Positions 1 to 5,359 are shown, counted from the first letter of the stretch. The stretch: 6,850 nt of DNA from Chthoniobacterales bacterium (GCA_003244125.1 QHBL01000295.1:1-6850); one strand, 5' to 3'. Numbers and translations: made by a program. Notes: generated from the sequence alone by a model not told the origin.

Positions 1-162
1 AAAAATCCGCTCAGAGCCGTGAATCCTGCTCACGCCACTGATGCGGAGAGCGCGCAATATAGAAGTGAACGCAGGCGCTGCAAAGATTTTTTTGCCGGCG
101 CGCCGTTAAGATAAACAGCAGAATCGAATGGCAGAGCGCGAAGCAACAGAAACGGCGGCGAA

Positions 163-186
163 CTGCCAATCCCCCCAACCTGGCAG
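163..186 (-). terminator. weak hairpin after the exported beta-sandwich gene (possible terminator)
   Basis: A perfect 6-bp inverted repeat, CTGCCA (163-168) and TGGCAG (181-186), with a 12-nt loop, begins 7 nt beyond the stop codon of the minus-strand gene that ends at 193. Its position suits a transcription terminator. The stem is short, however, and the minus strand that follows has no clear U-run, so it could equally be chance. I see nothing else convincing in 1-192. Confidence 0.2.
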
Positions 187-192
187 CGGAGA

Positions 193-738
193 TTAGCGTC
201 CGCCGCCGCTGGGAGCACGCGACATTAAGGTAGCTTGTGTATTCTGGAGTCTCTGCAGGTCGGCGCTGTCCTTTTTCGGAGAGTTGTCCGCCGCATCATC
301 CACTTCAACGTAGCCGCCACCGATGCGCGACCCGGTCTGGGCCGGAACCCAAACCAGGTGCTTTTTCTTCTTCACCGGGCCGGCGTTAGCAGAGGCTGCC
401 GCGACCAGGCGCAACGGCAAGGTTTCAGCGCGCGCGGAAGAAACTTTCACACTCTGCGGAGCGGAAGCCAGACCGCCCGCGCTTGCCGTCACCGCGTAGC
501 GACCGGCCGGCAATTTACCGGCAGAGAAATGGCCTTTCGCGTTCGTCTTCAGGGCGACTGGGGCAGCCTTGGCATCTTCCCGCTGCAACCGCACCTCCGC
601 GCCCCGGATAAGCCGGCCTTCAACGCCTCTCACTTCACCGCTAAGTGAAGTTTGAGAAAAGGCGCTGACCGAGAAGAAAAGACTGCAGAGAACCACCGCC
701 GAACTAAATAATCGCTTCCAAGACATGACTTCTATCAT
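193..738 (-). CDS. secreted carboxypeptidase-regulatory-like domain protein
   Basis: A small exported protein of about 181 residues. The N-terminus is a clear Sec signal peptide: a Trp-Lys-Arg n-region, a hydrophobic stretch (VVLCSLFFSV) and a likely cleavage site near SAFS-QT. Residues about 31-112 form one carboxypeptidase-regulatory-like (transthyretin-like) beta-sandwich repeat, with the typical pattern GEVRG..G..I.GAEV.L followed by T.A.G.FS...L.AGRY.V.A. A lysine cluster (KKKK) then leads to a conserved-looking tail, VWVPAQTGSRIGGGYVEV, and a low-complexity polar end. Such domains usually act as structural or binding modules in the periplasm or on the cell surface; no catalytic residues are expected and none is seen. 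The start is either ATG 738 or ATG 726. The latter gives a cleaner signal peptide and has a weak GAAG five bases upstream, so I slightly prefer it. The gene is divergent from the GbsR regulator and probably unrelated to that operon. Confidence 0.8.
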   Translation of the reverse strand: MIEVMSWKRLFSSAVVLCSLFFSVSAFSQTSLSGEVRGVEGRLIRGAEVRLQREDAKAAPVALKTNAKGHFSAGKLPAGRYAVTASAGGLASAPQSVKVSSARAETLPLRLVAAASANAGPVKKKKHLVWVPAQTGSRIGGGYVEVDDAADNSPKKDSADLQRLQNTQATLMSRAPSGGGR

Positions 739-747
739 AACCGTTCA

Positions 748-791
748 GAGGTTTGCGGCGAACTAATCCCGTGCACCGGGAAGCAAACCTC
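748..791. repeat. two-part inverted repeat in the divergent intergenic region
   Basis: An outer perfect 9-bp inverted repeat, GAGGTTTGC (748-756) and GCAAACCTC (783-791), encloses an inner perfect 5-bp stem, TCCCG (767-771) and CGGGA (777-781), with loop TGCAC. The internal loop is asymmetric, 10 nt on one side and 1 nt on the other. The element ends 9 nt before ATG 738 of the minus-strand gene, so in that transcript it would be a strong hairpin just upstream of the ribosome site. It could be a 5'-UTR regulatory structure, an operator, or a REP-like palindrome. There is no U-run on either side, so it is not an ordinary terminator. Confidence 0.5.
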
Positions 792-875
792 GACCGCCAA
801 TTTGAGATCCGCCAAACGCACATACGCGATCAGGATCAGGGAAAAAGTAACTTGCTCGCGCGGACTATTTCGCTA

Positions 876-895
876 ATTTCTGTTCAGACAGAAAT
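876..895. promoter_or_regulatory. palindromic operator upstream of the GbsR gene (site 1)
   Basis: The sequence ATTTCTGT-TCAG-ACAGAAAT is a perfect 8-bp inverted repeat with a 4-nt centre. It ends 5 nt before the ATG of the GbsR-type regulator at 901. A near copy with 14 of 16 core positions identical lies immediately after that gene, at 1465-1480. MarR/GbsR proteins bind as dimers to palindromes of about this size and often repress their own gene. The site overlaps the expected core promoter: TTGCTC at 852-857 and TAATTT at 874-879 with 16-bp spacing are possible but weak -35 and -10 boxes. Bound protein would block transcription. The palindrome is seen; its assignment to this regulator is inference. 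Confidence 0.7.
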
Positions 896-900
896 AACAG

Positions 901-1443
901 ATGCCTTCGACGCCACTCTCGCCCGTCGTCCAGAAGTTCATTCTCCACTGGGGAGAAATGGGAACGCGCTGGGGCATCAACCGCACCGTCGCCCAGGTTC
1001 ATGCCCTGCTCTTCCTCTCCCCCAGGCCGCTGCCGGCGGATGAAATTGCCGCCACCCTCAGGATCGCCCGATCCAATGCCAGCACCAGCCTCCGTGAGCT
1101 CCAGTACTGGGGCATCGTGCGGGTTGTTCATGTCCAGGGTGACCGGCGCGATCATTTCGAGTCGATGAAAGATGTCTGGGAAATGTTTCGCGTCATCGCC
1201 CGGCAACGGAAGAAACGGGAGATCGATCCCACCGCCGAAGTGCTCCGCCAAAGTATCAGCGAGGCAAGCAAACCGCGCTCGGCTGATCGCTACACGAAGG
1301 AGCGTCTGGCTGATTTACTCAGCTTCTTCGAGGTGGCGCACACCGCTTACGATCAGCTCGAGCGTTTACCGACTCCTGCGCTCCTCCGCCTGGCGCGAAT
1401 GGGCGACAAAGCCCTTCGTCTTCTCGGTTTGAGCAAACGATGA
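901..1443 (+). CDS. GbsR/MarR-family transcriptional regulator
   Basis: A DNA-binding repressor of 180 residues, the usual length for the GbsR branch of the MarR superfamily. The N-terminus carries the family signature HWGEMGTRWGINRTVAQVHALL (residues 16-37). A winged helix-turn-helix follows, with LPADEIAATLRIARSNASTSLRELQ (about 44-68) as helices 2 and 3 and VVHVQGDRRDHFE as the wing. The DVWEMFRVIARQRKKREIDP segment (91-110) is also typical, and the C-terminal helices should form the dimer interface. The best-known member, Bacillus GbsR, represses choline-to-betaine genes, but most homologues are uncharacterised, so the effector cannot be predicted. The start at ATG 901 is fixed by the family N-terminus; no Shine-Dalgarno sequence is visible. 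The gene is flanked by two near-identical palindromes (876-895 and 1465-1480), which suggests self-repression and control of the downstream genes. Confidence 0.92.
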   Translation: MPSTPLSPVVQKFILHWGEMGTRWGINRTVAQVHALLFLSPRPLPADEIAATLRIARSNASTSLRELQYWGIVRVVHVQGDRRDHFESMKDVWEMFRVIARQRKKREIDPTAEVLRQSISEASKPRSADRYTKERLADLLSFFEVAHTAYDQLERLPTPALLRLARMGDKALRLLGLSKR

Positions 1444-1464
1444 AGTATTTTCTTTGCCTACTTA

Positions 1465-1491
1465 TTCTGTTCTAACAGAAACGACAGAAAC
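1465..1491. promoter_or_regulatory. palindromic operator downstream of the GbsR gene (site 2) plus extra half-site
   Basis: TTCTGT-TCTA-ACAGAA (1465-1480) is a perfect 6-bp inverted repeat with a 4-nt centre, matching site 1 in 14 of 16 positions. It begins 22 nt after the regulator's stop codon. A further half-site follows in direct orientation: ACAGAAAC occurs at 1475-1482 and again at 1484-1491, offset by 9 bp, so the site may bind more than one dimer or have been partly duplicated. It lies just upstream of the DCC and MBOAT remains and the membrane operon, where an operator for that operon would be expected. I could not fix a convincing -35/-10 pair around it. Confidence 0.68.
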
Positions 1492-1498
1492 AAAGCGA

Positions 1499-2034
1499 TT
1501 GCAACGAAACCCGATTCTCTCCCGCTTAGGTCACGGGCAGCAATCACCCCTTGGCGCTGCCTCGCCCTCGGCCCAAATCGGAAGCTTCCGCGGATGGATT
1601 CTTTACGATGCGAGTTGCCGGTTTCGCCTTTCGAACGCGTACCGCTTCGCCTCCTTGTTCCGGCGCCGCGGATTTCATTTCCTTCCGCTGCAAACAGCCT
1701 GGGTGCAGGAGCGACTCGGGCTCGATGCCGCAGCGCCGCTCGAGGAAATGCACGTACTCACTGCTGATGGCAACGATTCCGAGGCGCCGAAGCGCTCGTC
1801 TTTCTCGCGCGCCAGCTCTGGTGGATGCGCCCGCTCTGCGTGCTTGCCTCGTTCGGGATTGTGCGGCGCGGGCTTTCGCGCGCCTATCGTTTGGTCGCGG
1901 CCCATCGTGCTTGCACCGGTATTGCCTGCGCTCGAGCGTGCGACCGAAACTGGGCACGCTCGCGGCTTTCGCTCCACCGCTCGTCGCGGTCTGCACCGCG
2001 CGCCTGCTCGTTCCCTGGGCCTTCATGTGGCTGA
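1499..2034 (+). pseudogene. DCC-family thiol-disulfide oxidoreductase (DUF393), frameshifted, second Cys lost
   Basis: DCC/DUF393 proteins are small thioredoxin-like proteins with a CxxC pair. From about 1580 frame 2 gives the family start, GWILYDASCRF, then RRRGFHFLPLQTAWVQERLGL and EEMHVLTADG. Near 1775-1783 the reading jumps to frame 1, giving GAEALVFLARQLWWMRPL and GLSRAYRLVAAHR, the second half of the same domain. The jump equals loss of one base (or gain of two). The second cysteine of CxxC, expected at codon 1625-1627, is CGC (Arg), one transition from TGC; the first is TGC at 1616-1618. Frame 1 stays open to TGA 2032-2034, well past the domain and into the MBOAT, so the natural stop is probably also lost. 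No good start is visible: TTG 1499 is the first candidate beyond the operator, without a ribosome site. Sequencing error could explain the frameshift; the Cys change adds weight to real decay. Confidence 0.75.
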
Positions 2035-2606
2035 TGGCGGGCGCGCTCTTTCTCGCTTTCAAATGGCTCACCTTCGTTCGCGCAAGGAAACGGACTCGCG
2101 ACATCACTCTCCGCCGCGCGCTCGCCTGGTTCTTTCTCTGGCCGGGAATGGACGCCGGCGAATTCTTCCAGGCAACGCAACGGCCACCGCTATCACGCAA
2201 CGCCGCAAGCATCGTGCCCGCGTCTCCTTCGCCACCGCAAAAATCCTTTCCGGCGCCGTTCTTCTCTTCGGCATCGCGCGCTTCGCTTCGGGCGATCTGC
2301 TCAAAGCCTGGGTCGGCATGATCGCCACCGTTCTAATATTGCACTTCGGCACCTTCGACCTCGTGGCGTGCGGCTGGCGCCGGGCCGGTTTTGACTTCCG
2401 GCCGATCATGAACCGGCCGATCACCTCACGCAGCCTGACGGAATTCTGGGGCCGGCGCTGGAACGGCGCGTTTAATCAGCTCGTGCTCGATCGCCGGCTG
2501 GATTTCCACCATGGTGATCGTGGCCGGTCCGGCGTTCTGGGTTTTTCACCACGCCTTCGTTCGGCGCGTCATTCTGCCGTTCATGAAAGCCATCGGCGCG
2601 CTATGA
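1938..2606 (+). pseudogene. wax-synthase-like MBOAT acyltransferase, frameshifted with internal deletion
   Basis: Wax-synthase-type MBOAT enzymes are integral-membrane O-acyltransferases. The gene is in three frame pieces. Frame 3, from a possible GTG at 1938, gives RPKLGTLAAFAPPLVAV, two hydrophobic segments and LAWFFLWPGMDAGEFF. Between about 2190 and 2225 it moves to frame 2, giving FATAKILSGAVLLFGIARF, AWVGMIATVLILHFGTFDL and the hallmark RPIMNRPITSRSLTEFWGRRWNGAFNQLV. At about 2490 it returns to frame 3, giving GWISTMVIVAGPAFWVFHHAFV and RVILPFMKAIGAL, then TGA 2604-2606. Relatives as I know them carry roughly 60-80 residues between FNQLV and the GW segment, including the helix with the invariant catalytic His; these are absent, pointing to a deletion of about 200 bases. 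The stop still overlaps the next ATG (ATGA 2603-2606), so coupling was kept. As it stands no active enzyme can be made. Confidence 0.78.
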
Positions 2607-2998
2607 AAACGCTGCTGCAAATCGCCGCGCTCGCGCAGCTCGCCATTCTGGTGGCCAGCGCTCTCGTGCCGCGCACGCTCGATTGGCGCGGCAACCTCGC
2701 GCAGCTCCATCCATTCCTGCGCCGTCTCTTCTGGGTTTACGGCAGCTTCATCGTGCTGACGATCATCGCATTTGCGGCGCTCACTTTTTTGCATGCCGGT
2801 GCAATTGCGACCCGCGACCCGGTGGCGCGCTCGCTCTGCGCCTTCATCGCGATCTTCTGGGCGGCGCGGCTGTTCGTGCAGCTCGCGGTCTTCGATGCGC
2901 GCCCGTTTCTCACGAATGCGTTCTATAAGATCGGCTATCACGCCCTGACTATCGCGTTCGCATTCCTCATCTTGGTTTACGCGAGCGCCGCCTTATGA
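2603..2998 (+). CDS. four-helix membrane protein of unknown function (paralogue 1)
   Basis: A 131-residue integral membrane protein that I cannot assign to a named family. Four hydrophobic segments are visible at about residues 4-23, 44-66, 78-97 and 109-129, with an amphipathic linker (DWRGNLAQLHPFLRRLFWVY) between the first two. It has no cysteine pair or obvious metal site. It is a divergent relative of the 142-residue protein at 3909-4337: the segment from DW to LTF (residues 27-62) aligns without gaps to QW...LTW there, with 12 of 36 identities, and both share an IxxFWxxR...Q pattern in helix 3. The ATG overlaps the stop of the broken MBOAT gene as ATGA, and the stop overlaps the epimerase start in the same way. 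Translation therefore probably depends on reading of the upstream genes. The coding frame is intact even though both genes before it are damaged. Confidence 0.82.
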   Translation: MKTLLQIAALAQLAILVASALVPRTLDWRGNLAQLHPFLRRLFWVYGSFIVLTIIAFAALTFLHAGAIATRDPVARSLCAFIAIFWAARLFVQLAVFDARPFLTNAFYKIGYHALTIAFAFLILVYASAAL

Positions 2999-3912
2999 AG
3001 GCGCGCGTCGTCATCGCCGGGGGCACCGGTTTCATCGGGCGAACGCTGGCGCCGTTTCTCGCATCGAGCGGCTACGATGTGGTCGTGCTCACCCGCGGCT
3101 CCGAGCGCGATGGAGCCATTCGTCACGCGTACTGGAATGGTGAAAGCGCTGGTGAATGGATCAGCGAAATCGATGGCGCCACAGCGATCGTGAATCTCGC
3201 CGGCCGCAGCATCAATTGCCGGCACACGCCGGCACATCAGCGCGAGATTATCGTGTCCCGTGTTGAGTCGATTCGCGCACTCGCCGCCGCCATGACGCAG
3301 TGCGCCAAACCGCCGCGCCTTTTCGTGCAAGCCGCGGGAATCGGGATTTACGGCGATACCGGTGAGCGCATTTGCGACGAAAGTGCCCCGGCCGGCGGCG
3401 ATTTTCTCGCGGAAATTTGTCAACGCTGGGAAGCTGCCTTCGAGTGGGTCAACGCATCCTCCGGCACGCGCAAGGTGCTGCTGCGAATTGGTGTTGTTCT
3501 CGGCCGCGGCGGCGGATTTCTCGATCTGCTCGGAAAGTTAACGCGATTATTTCTCGGCGGTCATGTTGGCAACGAATGTCAGTTCATCTCCTGGATCCAC
3601 GAGCGCGATCTCTGCCGCATCGTTCTTCACGCGCTGGTGCATGAGGAGATTCGCGGTTCGTTCAACGCCACCGCGCCTGAGCCAGTGACGAACGCGGAGT
3701 TCATGCGCGAACTGCGCCGCGCCTTGCACCGGCCCTGGACTCCGCCGTTACCGGCGTTGGCAGCTCGCCTTGGAGGATGGTTGCTCGGCACCGAAGGCAG
3801 TCTCGCTCTCGTTAGCCAGCGCTGCGTGCCCAAACGTCTGCTCGATGCCGGCTTCGTTTTTAGCTTCCCCACCCTGGCTTCGGCGCTCGCCGAAATTTAT
3901 CCCACCTCATGA
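2995..3912 (+). CDS. TIGR01777-family NAD(P)-dependent epimerase/oxidoreductase
   Basis: A 305-residue extended short-chain dehydrogenase of the TIGR01777 (YfcH-like) type, normally about 300 residues, so full length. The Rossmann dinucleotide motif GGTGFIG is at residues 9-15, NLAG at 67-70, the GIYGD active-site-region motif at 117-121, RIGVVLG at 164-170, and QFISWIHERDL (196-206) matches the family's conserved WIH..DL block. A DUF1731 domain closes the protein (about 250-298): P..P..PALAARLGGWLLG.EGSLALVSQR..PKRLLDAGF.F.FP. The protein is cytosolic by prediction. Substrates of this family are largely unknown; a nucleotide-sugar or lipid-linked substrate is possible. ATG 2995 overlaps the preceding stop as ATGA, and its own stop overlaps ATG 3909 likewise, so it is embedded among membrane genes and probably acts on a membrane-associated product. 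Confidence 0.93.
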   Translation: MKARVVIAGGTGFIGRTLAPFLASSGYDVVVLTRGSERDGAIRHAYWNGESAGEWISEIDGATAIVNLAGRSINCRHTPAHQREIIVSRVESIRALAAAMTQCAKPPRLFVQAAGIGIYGDTGERICDESAPAGGDFLAEICQRWEAAFEWVNASSGTRKVLLRIGVVLGRGGGFLDLLGKLTRLFLGGHVGNECQFISWIHERDLCRIVLHALVHEEIRGSFNATAPEPVTNAEFMRELRRALHRPWTPPLPALAARLGGWLLGTEGSLALVSQRCVPKRLLDAGFVFSFPTLASALAEIYPTS

Positions 3913-4337
3913 ACACACATCTCGATCTTTTCCTGCGTGCCGCCGCCGCCGCGCAATTCGCCATCGCCATTCTCAACCTCTTCCTCATCCGCATCATGCA
4001 GTGGAAACCTGATCTCGAACGCGCGCCGCTCCTCATCCGCGAAGTGTTCCGCGTTCACTGCATCTTTATTTCCATTACGCTCGCTATTTTCGCGGTACTC
4101 ACCTGGCGTTTTGCTGGCGATATGGCACACGCCGCATACCCGCTGGCAACGTGGCTGGCCACTGCCATCGGCGGCTTCTGGATTATGCGCGCAGCGATAC
4201 AATGGCTGCATTACAGCCCCAGCCACTGGCGTGGAAATCCCACCCGCACTGCCATGCATTGGGCGCTTTTTCTCGGCTATGGCGCGCTCAGCGCTCTTTA
4301 TCTCACCGCTGCTTTCTGGAGAAACAGATGGAACTGA
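3909..4337 (+). CDS. four-helix membrane protein of unknown function (paralogue 2)
   Basis: A 142-residue integral membrane protein with hydrophobic segments at about residues 9-28, 48-67, 79-100 and 114-135. It is not a family I can name. It shares topology and scattered identities with the protein at 2603-2998 (LTW at the end of helix 2, FWxxR and a following Gln in helix 3), so the two look like old duplicates that now flank the epimerase gene. Paralogue 2 is longer at the end of helix 3, with a Trp/His/Asn-rich loop, HYSPSHWRGNPTRTAMHW, which could be a membrane-surface contact. ATG 3909 overlaps the epimerase stop. Its own last codons overlap the DoxX-like gene by 10 bases. Two diverged copies in one operon would fit a heteromeric membrane complex, but this is inference. 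Confidence 0.82.
   Translation: MNTHLDLFLRAAAAAQFAIAILNLFLIRIMQWKPDLERAPLLIREVFRVHCIFISITLAIFAVLTWRFAGDMAHAAYPLATWLATAIGGFWIMRAAIQWLHYSPSHWRGNPTRTAMHWALFLGYGALSALYLTAAFWRNRWN
4318..4321 (+). promoter_or_regulatory. ribosome binding site for the DoxX-like gene
   Basis: GGAG sits 6 nt before ATG 4328, inside the end of the preceding gene. It is the clearest Shine-Dalgarno sequence in the window and decides the DoxX-like start, since most other starts here rely on ATGA coupling or have no visible site. Confidence 0.6.
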
Positions 4338-4735
4338 AATTTCTGAAAATCATCTCCCGCGTCGCGCTCGGCCTCGTCTGGATCTACGAAGGCCTCGTCC
4401 CCAAGCTTCTCTTTCTGCGCGCCGATGAAATCGAGCTCGTGCGCCGCTCCGGACTGGTTTGGCGTTCACCGGAGCAGACGCTTGCCGTTCTCGGCATTGC
4501 ACAAATCGCACTCGGCCTCTGGCTCATCACCGGCTGGCGCGAACGACTCGCCGTTTGTCTCACCAGCATTGCACTGGTGGTGCTCATCGTTCTCGTCGCA
4601 TCAGGAAATCCCGCCATGCTGAGCGATCCCTACGGCGCCCTGATCAAGGACCTCTGTCTGTTCGCCTGCGCCATCAACGTCTGGGTGCTCTCACGCGGCC
4701 GGGCGCCACGCTCAACCCTAAACCATCCGGCTTAG
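4328..4735 (+). CDS. DoxX-like family membrane protein
   Basis: A 135-residue membrane protein matching the DoxX-like family (DoxX_3 type). The N-terminal helix carries the family motif ISRVALGLVWIYEGLVPKLL (residues 9-28), followed by E.ELVRRSGL (35-43) and three further hydrophobic segments at about 53-68, 73-91 and 106-121. Relatives are found beside oxidoreductases, and distant DoxX proteins are membrane parts of quinone-linked thiosulfate or thiol oxidation, so an electron-transfer role is possible but unproven. The start at ATG 4328 is favoured because a good ribosome site, GGAG (4318-4321), lies 6 nt upstream and the motif follows directly; longer in-frame extensions would only re-read the upstream gene. 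It overlaps that gene by 10 bases and overlaps the convergent PagL-like gene by 18 bases at its 3' end. It is the last gene of the operon. Confidence 0.88.
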   Translation: MELKFLKIISRVALGLVWIYEGLVPKLLFLRADEIELVRRSGLVWRSPEQTLAVLGIAQIALGLWLITGWRERLAVCLTSIALVVLIVLVASGNPAMLSDPYGALIKDLCLFACAINVWVLSRGRAPRSTLNHPA

Positions 4736-5359
4736 CCCGATCAGTCCGCCGATCAAGTCGTAGCCGCCGTTGCGCCACGAGAAACCGGCGTTGGAGAAAT
4801 GGCGGTAGTTAAATTCAGTGCTAATCGACCACTCGCGCGTGACACGCCAGCGCTCGCCAACGCTTGATTGCAGATTGAATTCCACCGGCAAACCGACGGC
4901 AAACTGTCGCTCATCTGACGACGCGTCTGACGCCACCAGGCCGGCGCCGATTTGAAAATAAGGAACAACAATGGGCCGATGCCCCAGGGCGAACTTGTGC
5001 CGCAGGATCAGCGTGCCGCCGCCCCAGACACTGCCGGGTCCATCGAGCGTCGGCCCGACAAAAGCGTCGATCAGGAATTCCTCGTTCCCGAACAAAACGC
5101 CGGAGCGCTGATCGTCGAGCATCCATCCGTAGCGCGCGGTGCCGAGTGCGGTCGCGAGTCGCGGACGTCCGCCGAAGACGTTGTCGATGGATTGAAAATA
5201 GCTGACCAGCCCTTCGAGCTCGTGAGTGCCTCGAGCAAACGCGGGAGTCTCCGTTGATTGTTCGGCCTGCTCGTTGCCGCCGCGAGCATTGAGCATCACG
5301 CCGAAAAGGAGGGAGCCGCTAAGAAAGAAACGCTTCAGCGCCGCTCGTTCTCTCAGCAA
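4718..5359 (-). CDS. PagL-like acyloxyacyl hydrolase (lipid A 3-O-deacylase family)
   Basis: A predicted outer-membrane beta-barrel enzyme of the PagL family, which removes an ester-linked acyl chain from lipid A. The C-terminal active-site strand reads FNYRHFSNAGFSWRNGGYD. His187 and Ser189 (HxS), with Asn190 after them, match the catalytic His/Ser pair. The residue 12 after the Ser, where Pseudomonas PagL has its catalytic Glu, is Asp201 here. The body alternates polar and hydrophobic residues as barrel strands do (GGGTLILRHKFAL, VVPYFQIGAGLVAS, FAVGLPVEFNLQSSV), and it ends in a strand finishing in Met-Val. A basic N-terminus and hydrophobic stretch (LKRFFLSGSLLFGVML) look like a signal peptide. 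At 213 residues it is somewhat longer than classical PagL, mainly at the N-terminus. The frame opens just after a TGA and the first starts are TTG 5359 and CTG next to it; no ATG precedes the signal peptide, so the start is uncertain. It converges on the DoxX-like gene with an 18-base overlap. Confidence 0.85.
   Translation of the reverse strand: MLRERAALKRFFLSGSLLFGVMLNARGGNEQAEQSTETPAFARGTHELEGLVSYFQSIDNVFGGRPRLATALGTARYGWMLDDQRSGVLFGNEEFLIDAFVGPTLDGPGSVWGGGTLILRHKFALGHRPIVVPYFQIGAGLVASDASSDERQFAVGLPVEFNLQSSVGERWRVTREWSISTEFNYRHFSNAGFSWRNGGYDLIGGLIGLSRMV

Noticed and set aside
96..105. CGGCGCGCCG palindrome beside a T-run (87-93)
   Set aside because: The T-run precedes the palindrome on the plus strand, so it is not a terminator for the plus strand, and on the minus strand it becomes an A-run after the stem; short GC palindromes are common here.
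146..153. ACAGAAAC half-site near the left edge
   Set aside because: A lone 8-mer without an inverted partner; probably coincidence rather than a third operator.
30..218. Minus-strand open frame of 62 codons
   Set aside because: No ribosome site, family match or convincing composition, and it overlaps the end of the better-supported gene at 193.
1775..1790. Programmed ribosomal frameshift joining the two DCC halves
   Set aside because: No slippery heptamer or downstream structure is evident, the active-site Cys is also changed, and the neighbouring MBOAT is broken too, so plain mutation is simpler.
1544..2212. Long minus-strand open frame (222 codons) opposite the DCC/MBOAT region
   Set aside because: It is Arg/Ala/Ser-rich with no recognisable domain, and it lies opposite recognisable plus-strand coding sequence; an expected shadow in GC-rich DNA.
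1454..2998. A single 514-residue fusion protein
   Set aside because: Only parts of it match families, and the missing halves of the DCC and MBOAT domains lie in other frames over the same bases. It is better read as two broken genes plus the intact gene at 2603.
4700..4760. Bidirectional terminator between the convergent DoxX-like and PagL-like genes
   Set aside because: The genes overlap by 18 bases and I found no stable GC-rich stem with a U-run on either strand.
4459..4812. Plus-strand open frame overlapping the DoxX-like and PagL-like 3' ends
   Set aside because: Arg/Ser-rich translation in the wrong frame of both clear genes; a shadow.
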